49,508 nt of DNA. It comes from Streptomyces oryzae (GTDB taxonomy: Bacteria; Actinomycetota; Actinomycetes; Streptomycetales; Streptomycetaceae). Position numbers and translations under genes: made by a program. Below, in pieces: positions 8,671 to 16,156 of this stretch. Position 1 is the first letter of the stretch; every line of letters begins with the position of its first letter. The notes beneath the pieces were generated by a model, which made no database searches, was not told where the DNA came from, and saw only the letters and a list, made by a program, of their open reading frames with translations. Where the stretch lies: contig NZ_JADKMA010000027.1 in NCBI RefSeq assembly GCF_017676365.1, forward strand, positions 1-49,508, written 5' to 3'.

Positions 8671-10488
8671 ATGACGACGATCCTGCGACTCCCCAAGGAC
8701 ACGTCCGAGCTGACCATCCCGGACCTGCTGCTGCGCAATGTGCAGGACCACGCTGACCTTCCGGCGCTGACCTGGTACGCCCGGCGCGGGCGCACCACCC
8801 TCACCTGGGCCCAGGTCCGCCACCGGATCGCCGAACTGGCCGCCGGGCTCGACGCGCTGGGCGTCACCCCGGGCGCGCACGTACTGCTGATGATGGGGAA
8901 CCGGCCCGAGCACTGGCTGACCGACCTCGCGCTCGTCCATCTGGGCGCCGTTCCGGTCTCCGTCTACGGCACCGCCGCGCCCGACCAGCTCGCCCATATC
9001 GCCCGGCACTCGCGGGCCCGCATCGCCGTCGTCGGGGGAGCGGAGGAGCGGGCGCGCTGGGAGTCGCTGATGGCGCCCGGCGGCGAGATCCTCGGCGGAA
9101 TCCGGCAACTGGTGGTCGTCGACGAGGACGCCGTCGGCCCGCACCTCGCGTGGCAGGCGCTGGCGCGCCCGTACCAGCCGGACCGCTTCGAGGAGACGTG
9201 GCGCAGGGTGTGCTCCGCCGACCCGGTGACCGTCGTCTACACCTCGGGCACCATGGGCGACCCGAAAGGCGTGGTGATCAGTCACCGGAACGTGGTCCTC
9301 AACGGAGTCGCGCTCGACGGCGTCACCGAACTGCCCGACCACGCCGACCACATCTGCTATCTGCCCTTCGCCCATATCGCCGAGCGGATGCTGGGCATCT
9401 ATCTGCCCGTCCTGCGCGCCTCGCACGTCCACCTGTGCGACGACCCCGCGAATGTGGCGGCGCTGGTGCGCGAGCTGCACCCGGCCGAGTTCTTCGGGGT
9501 GCCGCGGGTGTGGGAGAAGCTGGCCGCCGCCGTCCGTACCGGGCTGGAGGGGCTGCCCGCCGAGCGCCGGGCCGCCGTGGCCGAGGCGGCGAAGGCGGCC
9601 CGCGCCCATGTGCGCTGCCGCGAGCGCGGTATCCCGCCGGGGCCCGGGCTGGCAGCGGCGTACGAGAAGGCCCGCGACGAGGTGCTGCGGCCGCTGCTGG
9701 AGCCCGCCGGGTTCGACCGGCTGGTGTGGACGGCCAGCGCCTCGGCGCCCATGCCGAGAGAGGTGCTCGACTTCTGGGCGGGGCTCGGCATCGTGATCAT
9801 GGACGCCTGGGGGCTGACGGAGACCACCGGGGCGCTCACTCTCAACGGCCCGGCCGCCTTCCGGCTCGGCTCGGTCGGGCGTCCGCTCGACGGAACGGAG
9901 ATCCGTACCGCCCAGGACGGGGAGATCCTGGTGCGCGGTACCACCCTGTTCGCGGGGTATCTGCGGGCCGACGGCTCGGTCGAGCAGGGCACCGACGCGG
10001 ACGGCTGGTTCGCCACCGGGGACATCGGCCGGATCGACGAGGACGGCTTCCTGTGGCTGACCGGCCGCAAGAAGGAGATGATCGTCACCTCCACGGGCAA
10101 GAAGGTCTCACCGGCGTTGGTGGAGAACGCCCTCAAGGAACACCCCCTCGTCGGCCAGGCCCTGGTGCACGGGGACGGCCGCTCCTATCTGGTCGCCCTC
10201 CTGGTCCTGGACGGCGAGACGGCACCGGCCTGGGCGGCCCGCAACGGGATCGACGTACCGCCAGGGGAACTGCCGGCGCACCCCGCCGTGCGCGCCGAGA
10301 TCGACCGTGCCGTGGCCGCGGCCAACGCCCGCCTCAACCGCACCGAACAGGTCAGGCGCTACCGGCTGCTGGACGGGGAGTGGACGGCGGCGACGGGGGA
10401 GCTGACCCCCTCGCTCAAACTGCGCCGGAAAGTGATCCTTTCCCGTTACCTGGAGGTCATCGACGGTCTGTACGGAGATCACGTGTGA
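8671..10488 (+). CDS. Long-chain acyl-CoA synthetase (AMP-forming, FadD type)
   Basis: A 605-residue adenylate-forming ligase that activates fatty acids to acyl-CoA through an acyl-AMP. The P-loop-like motif VVYTSGTMGDPKG lies at residues 190-201. WGLTETTG marks the adenine pocket, DGWFATGDIG the hinge-proximal ATP contact, and LTGRKKEMIVTSTGKKVSP the C-terminal lysine-rich loop. Length is that of the long-chain/very-long-chain group. The ATG at 8671 has a strong GGAGGAG. It feeds the beta-oxidation operon directly upstream and is separated from it only by the MerR gene, which is its likely regulator. Chain-length preference cannot be read from sequence. Confidence 0.93.
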   Translation: MTTILRLPKDTSELTIPDLLLRNVQDHADLPALTWYARRGRTTLTWAQVRHRIAELAAGLDALGVTPGAHVLLMMGNRPEHWLTDLALVHLGAVPVSVYGTAAPDQLAHIARHSRARIAVVGGAEERARWESLMAPGGEILGGIRQLVVVDEDAVGPHLAWQALARPYQPDRFEETWRRVCSADPVTVVYTSGTMGDPKGVVISHRNVVLNGVALDGVTELPDHADHICYLPFAHIAERMLGIYLPVLRASHVHLCDDPANVAALVRELHPAEFFGVPRVWEKLAAAVRTGLEGLPAERRAAVAEAAKAARAHVRCRERGIPPGPGLAAAYEKARDEVLRPLLEPAGFDRLVWTASASAPMPREVLDFWAGLGIVIMDAWGLTETTGALTLNGPAAFRLGSVGRPLDGTEIRTAQDGEILVRGTTLFAGYLRADGSVEQGTDADGWFATGDIGRIDEDGFLWLTGRKKEMIVTSTGKKVSPALVENALKEHPLVGQALVHGDGRSYLVALLVLDGETAPAWAARNGIDVPPGELPAHPAVRAEIDRAVAAANARLNRTEQVRRYRLLDGEWTAATGELTPSLKLRRKVILSRYLEVIDGLYGDHV

Positions 10489-10507
10489 GAAACCCCAGGG
10501 TGTGTGG

Positions 10508-10549
10508 TGCGTCACCGCATAGCCGGCTCCTCCGGGGTTAGGTGACGCA
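10508..10549. promoter_or_regulatory. Inverted repeat upstream of the asparagine permease
   Basis: TGCGTCACC (10508-10516) and its exact complement GGTGACGCA (10541-10549) are separated by 24 bases. The left arm is itself nearly palindromic (GGTGCGTCACC). It lies between the synthetase stop and the permease start, 70-110 bases before the latter, so it could be an operator pair or the stem of a leader RNA. I could not match it to a known riboswitch. Confidence 0.4.
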
Positions 10550-10606
10550 TTGGTCCGCAGCCGTGATCACGCCGGCCGCCGACCCGGCAAAGCCCATCCC
10601 AGAGTG

Positions 10607-10619
10607 AGTTGGACCAACT
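10607..10619 (+). promoter_or_regulatory. Palindrome abutting the permease start codon
   Basis: AGTTGG-A-CCAACT ends exactly one base before the GTG start at 10620 and covers the position where a Shine-Dalgarno sequence would lie. As RNA it would form a short hairpin at the initiation site, or as DNA a compact dyad. No good ribosome-binding site is seen outside it. Confidence 0.35.
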
Positions 10620-12101
10620 GTGAGCAACGACGTCGTCCAGGACGCCAAGCCGTCGCAACCCGGCGGAGGCGACCAGGTCGCAACGCCGCCCCCGCACGGG
10701 GCGGCTGCCGACGCCGGTGACACCGGCTACAGCAAGGACCTCAAAGCACGTCACATCAACATGATCGCCATCGGTGGGGCGATCGGCACCGGACTGTTCC
10801 TGGGGGCCGGCGGACGCCTCGCCTCCGCTGGACCGGCGCTCGCCCTCGCCTACGCCGTCTGCGGGCTCTTCGCGTTCTTCGTCGTCAAGGCCCTCGGCGA
10901 GCTGGTGCTGCACCGGCCCTCGTCCGGCTCCTTCGTCTCCTACGCGCGGGAGTTCCTCGGCGAGAAGGGCGCCTATGTCGCCGGCTGGATGTACTTCCTC
11001 AACTGGTCGACGACCGGCATCGCCGACATCACCGCCATCGCGCTCTACACGCACTACTGGAGCTTCTTCACCGACATCCCGCAGTGGGTGCTCGCGCTGA
11101 TCGCGCTGGCCGTGGTGCTCGCCGTCAACATGATCTCCGTGAAGATCTTCGGGGAGCTGGAGTTCTGGTTCGCGGTGATCAAGGTGGCCGCGCTGGTCGT
11201 CTTCATGGTCATCGGCATCGTGCTGCTCGCCACCCAGCACCCCGTCGGCGGCACCACGCCGGGGCTCGGCCAGATCACCGACCACGGCGGCTTCTTCCCC
11301 AGTGGGCTGATGCCCGTCGTCATCGTGATGCAGGGCGTCGTCTTCGCCTACTCCAGCGTGGAGCTGGTCGGTGTGACGGCGGGCGAGACCGCCCAGCCGC
11401 ACAAGGTCGTCCCCAAGGCCGTCAACGCCATCATGTGGCGCGTCGGCTTCTTCTACGCCGGCTCCGTGCTGCTGCTGGCGCTGCTGCTGCCCTGGGACCA
11501 GTTCACCGACGGCCAGAGCCCGTTCGTGACCGTGCTGTCCAAGCTCGGCGTCGACGGCGCCGGCGACGTGATGAACCTCGTCGTCCTCACCGCCGCCATG
11601 TCCAGCCTCAACTCCGGCCTGTACTCGACAGGGCGCATCCTGCGGTCCATGGCCGCCGCAGGGTCGGCGCCCAAGTTCACCGCCCGGATGAACTCCAGCC
11701 AGGTGCCGTACGGCGGCATTCTGCTGACTGCCGCCGTCTGCGTGGTGGGTGTCGGGCTCAACTATGTGGTGCCCGGCAAGGCGTTCGAGATCGTGCTGAA
11801 CATCGCGGCCCTCGGCATCGTCAGCACCTGGTGCACCATCATGCTGTGCCACTGGGTGTTCGTACGGCGCGCCAAGGCCGGGCTGGTCACCCGGCCCTCC
11901 TTCCGGCTGCCCGGCTCGCCTTTCACCGAGTGGGTGACGATCGCGTTCCTCGTGGGCGTCGTCGTCCTGATGTGGGACGACCCCGACGTGGGCCGCAAGA
12001 CCGTGATGCTGGTGCCACTGATCGCCGCCGCGCTGGTGGGCGGCTGGTTTGCCGTGAGGGGGCGCGTGCGGGCGATTGCTGCGGAGGAGCGGCTGAAGTA
12101 G
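10620..12101 (+). CDS. ansP: L-asparagine permease
   Basis: A 493-residue amino-acid/polyamine/organocation family transporter with twelve predicted membrane helices. The cytoplasmic N-terminus leads into INMIAIGGAIGTGLFLGAG, the unwound substrate helix 1. LGELVLHRPSSGSFVSYAREFLGEK, AGWMYFLNWSTTGIADITAIALYTHYW and SSLNSGLYSTGRILRSMA are almost identical in arrangement to enterobacterial AnsP as I remember it, so asparagine is the likely substrate, imported with protons. Translation probably starts at the GTG at 10620; the first 40 residues are hydrophilic and not conserved. The stop codon lies inside a dispersed repeat that ends in a strong terminator. Confidence 0.85.
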   Translation: MSNDVVQDAKPSQPGGGDQVATPPPHGAAADAGDTGYSKDLKARHINMIAIGGAIGTGLFLGAGGRLASAGPALALAYAVCGLFAFFVVKALGELVLHRPSSGSFVSYAREFLGEKGAYVAGWMYFLNWSTTGIADITAIALYTHYWSFFTDIPQWVLALIALAVVLAVNMISVKIFGELEFWFAVIKVAALVVFMVIGIVLLATQHPVGGTTPGLGQITDHGGFFPSGLMPVVIVMQGVVFAYSSVELVGVTAGETAQPHKVVPKAVNAIMWRVGFFYAGSVLLLALLLPWDQFTDGQSPFVTVLSKLGVDGAGDVMNLVVLTAAMSSLNSGLYSTGRILRSMAAAGSAPKFTARMNSSQVPYGGILLTAAVCVVGVGLNYVVPGKAFEIVLNIAALGIVSTWCTIMLCHWVFVRRAKAGLVTRPSFRLPGSPFTEWVTIAFLVGVVVLMWDDPDVGRKTVMLVPLIAAALVGGWFAVRGRVRAIAAEERLK

Positions 12102-12172
12102 GGGCTGCCCCTTGCTGCCCGTTGCAGGCTGCGGGCGCGTTGTGGCTGGTCGCGCAGTTCCCCGCGCCCCTT
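12099..12172 (+). repeat. Dispersed intergenic repeat, copy A
   Basis: About 74 bases, beginning at the TAG stop of the permease (TAGGGGCTGCCCCTTGCTG) and running to CGCGCAGTTCCCCGCGCCCC, match copy B at 22060-22133 with about six differences. Both copies begin at the stop codon of a rightward gene and end before a leftward one. The GCGCAGTTCCCCGCGCCCC core is a very common intergenic motif in Streptomyces chromosomes. Confidence 0.8.
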
Positions 12173-12193
12173 ACGGGGCGCGGGGAACTGCGC
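12152..12193. terminator. 19-bp perfect hairpin between convergent genes
   Basis: GCGCAGTTCCCCGCGCCCC (12152-12170), loop TTAC, and the exact complement (12175-12193) form a 19-bp stem that ends on the stop codon of the leftward P450 gene. It should act in both directions. There is no U-tract, as is usual for this genus. Confidence 0.85.
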
Positions 12194-13446
12194 TAGTGCA
12201 GCCGCACGGGCAATTCGTACAGCTCGTTCTGGGTGATCGCGGGCTTGTTGCGGAGCTCTTCCGGGGGGACGGCGAGGGACAGTTCCGGGAACCGGTCGAA
12301 AAGTGCGGGCAGCGCCACCAGCGCCTCCAGGCGGGACAAGGGTGCCCCCGGGCACACATGGGGCCCGTGGCCGAAGGACAGATGCCGGGTGGGGGGCGTA
12401 CGTGTGACATCGAAGCGCCCCGCGTCGGGCCCGTGCTGCCGCTCGTCCCGTCCGATGGCACCGTAGGCGATGATCACCGCGTCGCCCTGCTTCATCACGG
12501 TGCCGCCGACATCGATGTCCTCCGTCGCGAAACGGATCAGCACATGGGTGGTCGGCGCGTCCCAGCGCAGGGTCTCCTCGATGGCCGCCTCCCAGCTCAC
12601 CTCGCCGGAGCGGACCAGGGCGAGCTGTCCGGGGTGGGTGAGCAGCGCCCGTACCGCGCTGACGATCAGGCTGATCGTCGTCTCGTGCCCGGCGGTGATC
12701 AGCACCTGGACGGTGGCGAGGACCTCCTCGTCGCTGAGCGAGTCGCCCTCCTCGGCGGCTGCCAGCAGCGCGCTGGTCAGATCGTCACCGGGTGACTCCT
12801 TCTTCTGCGCGAGCACGGCGCTGAACAGCGAGCCCAGCTCGGCGATGATGCCCTGGACCTCCTCCGGCGGGGTGACGCTGCTGAAGAAGCCGTCATAGAG
12901 CGTGCGCAGCCGCGGGATCTGGGTGGTGTCGATGCCCAGCAGGTCGCCGATCACGGCCATCGGCAGGGGGTAGGCGAAGCCGGCCTTCAGGTCGACCCGG
13001 CCTTCGGAGTCGGCCTTCGCGGACAGGTCGTCCAGCAGTTCGCGGGTGATCTCCTCGATGCGGGGCCGCATCGCCGCCACCCGGCGCGGGGTGAGGGCCT
13101 GCGCCGTCAGCGTGCGCAGCCTGCGGTGTTCGGGGCCGTCGAAGGTGAGCATGCTGGGGCCGGGGTCGGCCAGTCCGATCAGCGGCCAGGTCTGCGGGAT
13201 CTCGCCCCGCTGGTGGGCCGCCCAGTGGTCGATGTTCTTGACCAGCCTGCTGTCCGTCAGCAGCTTGCGGGCCGCCGCGTGGTGGGTGACCGCCCACACC
13301 CGTACACCGCCCGGCAGTTCGACGGGCGCGAGCGGCCCGGCGGCGCGCAGCCGGGCGCCCTCGCCCGCCAGGTCACGCACCAGCGGGTCGAGCACGATCA
13401 CCTCGTCGGCGGCGGCATCCGTTCCGGTGACGGGACACGACGTCAT
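12193..13446 (-). CDS. Cytochrome P450, second P450 of the conservon (CYP154-like)
   Basis: A 417-residue soluble bacterial P450. The oxygen-activating I-helix motif AGHETT is at residues 252-257, the ExxR pair Glu291-Arg294 is in EETLRW, and the haem thiolate is Cys365 in FGHGPHVCPGAPLSR. All are canonical, so it should be a normal monooxygenase. Its ATG overlaps the stop of the preceding P450 gene (ATGA), so it is the last gene of the conservon. In related conservons a CYP157-type P450 is followed by a CYP154-type one; I assign CYP154 from that position and general similarity, not from an alignment. The physiological substrate is unknown. No ferredoxin or reductase is encoded nearby. Confidence 0.9.
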   Translation of the reverse strand: MTSCPVTGTDAAADEVIVLDPLVRDLAGEGARLRAAGPLAPVELPGGVRVWAVTHHAAARKLLTDSRLVKNIDHWAAHQRGEIPQTWPLIGLADPGPSMLTFDGPEHRRLRTLTAQALTPRRVAAMRPRIEEITRELLDDLSAKADSEGRVDLKAGFAYPLPMAVIGDLLGIDTTQIPRLRTLYDGFFSSVTPPEEVQGIIAELGSLFSAVLAQKKESPGDDLTSALLAAAEEGDSLSDEEVLATVQVLITAGHETTISLIVSAVRALLTHPGQLALVRSGEVSWEAAIEETLRWDAPTTHVLIRFATEDIDVGGTVMKQGDAVIIAYGAIGRDERQHGPDAGRFDVTRTPPTRHLSFGHGPHVCPGAPLSRLEALVALPALFDRFPELSLAVPPEELRNKPAITQNELYELPVRLH

Positions 13447-14735
13447 CGATAGCCTCCTGCGGTGCTGGTGGGGGTCGGGGAGAAGCGGACCGGGAGCGAC
13501 GCCAGACCCCGCAGGAACGGCGAAGGACGCCAGACCAGAGCCTGCCGGCTGACCGCCAGGTCCACGTCCGGCAGCCGGTCGAGCAGCACCTCGATACCGG
13601 TACGCGCGATGCCCTCGGCGATGTCCTGCGCCGGGTAGGGGCAGCGGTGTTCGCCGTGCCCGAAGGAGAGGAAGGCGCTGTTGCCGCCGGTGAAGGCGGA
13701 GCGGTCCGGGCGCACCTGGGGGTCGCCGTTGGCCGCGGCGAAGCTGAGCATCAGCAGATCGCCGGCGGCGACGTGCCGGCCTGCGAGCTGCGTGTCGCGG
13801 GTCGCCCAGCGGCCCGCGATGTTCTGGCTGGGGGTGTCTTCCCACAGCACCTCGTTCATGGCCTCGGCGACGCTGTGCCGGCCGCCGGAGAGGGAGGCGG
13901 CGAAGCGGTCGTCGGTGAGCATCAGCCGCAGCGAGTTGCCGATCCAGTCGGCGGTCGGCTGATGGCCCGCCACGATGTTCACCATCATGTCCTCGACGAT
14001 CTCCTCGAAGGAGAAGTCGTCCGAGAAGTCGTGGTGCAGCATCCGGGAGGCCACCCCGGCGGCGGGTGCCTCGCGCCGGGAGGCGAGCAGTGAGGTGATC
14101 GCCGCCCGCACCCGCTCACTGCCCGGCAGCGCGTCGGCGTCCCCGTCCACCAGCGCGTTGATGTCGGGCACCAGCGCGGCCCCCGCCTCGTCGGAGAAGC
14201 CGTAGAGCTGGGCGAGCACCAGCGCCGGCAGCACCTTGGCGTACTCGGCGATCAGATCGGCCGAGCCGCGCCCGCAGATTCCGTCGATCAGCTGGTCGGC
14301 GAACCGCTCGGCGTGGTTGCGCAGTTCGAACGGGTCGACTGCGGCCAGCGCGTCGCTGACCAGCGTCGCACGGCGGTGGTGCCGCTCACCGACGGTGTAG
14401 AGGATCGACGGCTGCTTGCCCACCATCGGCAGCAGCGGCCAGTCCGCCGGAATGTTCGGCCACTGATTCCACAGCCCCGAGTCCCGGCTGAAGAGCACCG
14501 GATCGGAGGTGACCTGGTGCAGCTCCCGGTAGCCGAGCACCAGCCAGCAGGGCACGTCTCCCGGCAGCACCACCGGCGCGAGCGGACCGTGCTGCTCGTA
14601 CATGTCGCGGTAGAGCCTGGCCCGGTCGTCGTTCTGGAAGCGCGGGCCCATCAGGGGAACGGCGTCCGGGCTCGGGTGTGCGGGGCAGCCTGGCGGCGGT
14701 GCGGCGGTGGTGCCGTGGTGCTGAGCGGGTGTCAA
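13443..14735 (-). CDS. Atypical cytochrome P450 lacking ExxR (CYP157-like), conservon member
   Basis: A 430-residue P450-fold protein. The haem loop FGHGEHRCPYPAQ with Cys365 is intact, but the K-helix motif is changed: residues 294-298 read NEVLW where E-x-x-R-W is expected, so the arginine is lost. The I-helix reads AGHQPT (256-261), with Gln for the usual acid. The CYP157 family is known for loss of ExxR, and the PPPGCPAH N-terminal block also fits that group. The start is taken as TTG at 14735: it overlaps the CvnD stop (TTGA), has GGAG eight bases upstream, and keeps PPPGCPAH, whereas the first ATG would remove it. It may act with the following P450 rather than alone. Confidence 0.85.
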   Translation of the reverse strand: MTPAQHHGTTAAPPPGCPAHPSPDAVPLMGPRFQNDDRARLYRDMYEQHGPLAPVVLPGDVPCWLVLGYRELHQVTSDPVLFSRDSGLWNQWPNIPADWPLLPMVGKQPSILYTVGERHHRRATLVSDALAAVDPFELRNHAERFADQLIDGICGRGSADLIAEYAKVLPALVLAQLYGFSDEAGAALVPDINALVDGDADALPGSERVRAAITSLLASRREAPAAGVASRMLHHDFSDDFSFEEIVEDMMVNIVAGHQPTADWIGNSLRLMLTDDRFAASLSGGRHSVAEAMNEVLWEDTPSQNIAGRWATRDTQLAGRHVAAGDLLMLSFAAANGDPQVRPDRSAFTGGNSAFLSFGHGEHRCPYPAQDIAEGIARTGIEVLLDRLPDVDLAVSRQALVWRPSPFLRGLASLPVRFSPTPTSTAGGYR

Positions 14736-15373
14736 AGGGTGTTCTCCGGGGCGGTACGCGCGGTGGACAGGGTGTACAGGTGCTGGACGAGGGCGAGCAG
14801 CACCTCTTTGCTGGACTCGCGGGACCGCGCGTCGCACTGGATGAGCGGGATCTCAGCGGGCAGATCCAGGGCCTCACGCACCTGTTCGACGGCGTGCCGG
14901 GGGCCGCCGAAGTCGTTGCACGCGACGATGAACGGCGTGCCGTGCGCCTCCAGCCGGTCGATGGCGTACCAGGAGTCCTCCAGCCGCCGGGTGTCCACCA
15001 GCACGACGGCGCCCAGGGTGCCGGAGAAGAGCCGGTCCCACAGGAACCAGAACCGCTCCTGACCCGGTGCGCCGAACAGATACAGCACCGTCTCGTCGTT
15101 GAGGCTGATCCGGCCGAAGTCGAAGGCGATGGTGGTGGTCGTCTTGCCCTGCACGGCCGAGAGGTCGTCGACGCCCTCGCCGGCGCGGGTCATGGTCTCT
15201 TCGGTGTTGAGCGGACGGATGTCGCTGACGGCCCGCACCATGGTCGTCTTGCCGACGCCGAAGCCGCCGACGATCACGATCTTCAGCCCCTGGGCCGCGG
15301 TACTGAGCAGCGGCGGGCGGGCTTCGGTGCCAGCTGTCGTCACCGGGTTCGCTTCAGATGTTGCGGAGTCCAA
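14732..15373 (-). CDS. cvnD: CvnD: small Ras-like GTPase of the conservon
   Basis: A 213-residue ATP/GTP-binding protein of the conservon family, related to eukaryotic small G proteins and MglA. The Walker A loop is GGFGVGKTT (residues 36-44). The switch II/G3 motif is LFGAPGQERF (99-108), with Gly-Ala in place of the usual Asp-x-x-Gly aspartate context. The base-recognition motif is CNDFGG rather than NKxD. It is expected to cycle nucleotide on a membrane complex with CvnA, B and C. The TTG at 15373 overlaps the CvnC stop by 20 bases; an alternative GTG ten codons later cannot be excluded. It is coupled to the downstream P450 through TTGA. Confidence 0.9.
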   Translation of the reverse strand: MDSATSEANPVTTAGTEARPPLLSTAAQGLKIVIVGGFGVGKTTMVRAVSDIRPLNTEETMTRAGEGVDDLSAVQGKTTTTIAFDFGRISLNDETVLYLFGAPGQERFWFLWDRLFSGTLGAVVLVDTRRLEDSWYAIDRLEAHGTPFIVACNDFGGPRHAVEQVREALDLPAEIPLIQCDARSRESSKEVLLALVQHLYTLSTARTAPENTL

Positions 15374-15716
15374 CGAGCACCTGCTTAAGGATGTCGGGAT
15401 CGGGCAGTGCGTCAGCGGTCCGGGCCCGCCGCGGATGGCGAGCGGTGATCTTCCCCTGGGCGAGCAGGTCGCCCAGCAGGATGCGGACGACGCTCACCGG
15501 CAGGCCCAGATCGGAGGCCAGCTCCACGACCGCTGTGGGGAAGCGGCAGATTCTCAAAATCGCGGCGTGCTCCGACTGCATGCCACGCACGGGGGCGCTC
15601 TCGCTGACCACGAGCGTCACCAGGTCGAAGGTGTCGGCTCCGGTCGTGGAACGGCTGCGCCCGCCGGTGACGGTGTACAGCCGGTCCGGGTCCTCGTCCC
15701 GGCCCGGCCGGGTCAT
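15354..15716 (-). CDS. cvnC: CvnC: DUF742 protein of the conservon
   Basis: A 120-residue DUF742 protein. The N-terminal RLYTVTGGRSRS motif and the middle EHAAILRICRFPTAVVELASDLGLPVSVVRILLGDLLAQGKI are characteristic. The latter looks like a winged helix-turn-helix. The family is thought to sit in a complex with the CvnA kinase-like protein, the CvnB roadblock and the CvnD GTPase. The ATG at 15716 overlaps the CvnB stop (ATGA). It ends inside the start region of cvnD. Its length is normal. Confidence 0.92.
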   Translation of the reverse strand: MTRPGRDEDPDRLYTVTGGRSRSTTGADTFDLVTLVVSESAPVRGMQSEHAAILRICRFPTAVVELASDLGLPVSVVRILLGDLLAQGKITARHPRRARTADALPDPDILKQVLVGLRNI

Positions 15717-16156
15717 ACTGCTCCGCCTCCGTCCGCCGAGCCGCTGCGGACGTCGCCCGCGGCCGTCTGGCGCGGCGGGGCGCTCAGGTACTCGCTGAGC
15801 TGTTCGATCAGCTCGTTCATGTTGTGGCCGACGAGCCCCACGTCCGAGTCCTCCTCGGCGATGACGGCCAGGTGCGCGCCGTCGCCCGCCTCCACGACGA
15901 ACAGGATGCCGCCGTAGAACTCGGCCATCGCCTGGCGTACCCCGCCGTTGCCGTCGCCGAACTCCACGGAAGCCCCGTGCGACAGGCTCTGGATGCCGGC
16001 CGAGATGGCCGCGAGCTGGTCGGCCTGGTCGATGGAGAGCTCGGGTGTACGGCACAGCTTGAGGCCGTCACGGGAGAGCACGAGAGCGTGCCGGGCACCG
16101 GGGGTGCGCTCCAGGAGGTTCTCCAGCAGCCAGTCGAGCTTGCTGTCAGTGATCAT
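15713..16156 (-). CDS. cvnB: CvnB: roadblock/LC7-domain protein of the conservon
   Basis: A 147-residue roadblock/LC7 protein, the family of GTPase-activating or scaffold partners exemplified by MglB. The pattern LDWLLENLLERTPGARHALVLSRDGLKL, then ADQLAAISAGIQSLSHGAS, then AEFYGGILFVVEAGDGAHLAVIA is diagnostic. The C-terminal 20 residues are low-complexity. It overlaps cvnA at its start and cvnC at its end (ATGA at both junctions), implying fixed stoichiometry. It is expected to control the nucleotide state of CvnD. Confidence 0.93.
   Translation of the reverse strand: MITDSKLDWLLENLLERTPGARHALVLSRDGLKLCRTPELSIDQADQLAAISAGIQSLSHGASVEFGDGNGGVRQAMAEFYGGILFVVEAGDGAHLAVIAEEDSDVGLVGHNMNELIEQLSEYLSAPPRQTAAGDVRSGSADGGGAV

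Noticed and set aside
12193..13845. 550-codon version of the second P450
   Set aside because: The extra N-terminus is the shadow of the preceding P450; the ATG at 13446 overlaps its stop and starts the fold.
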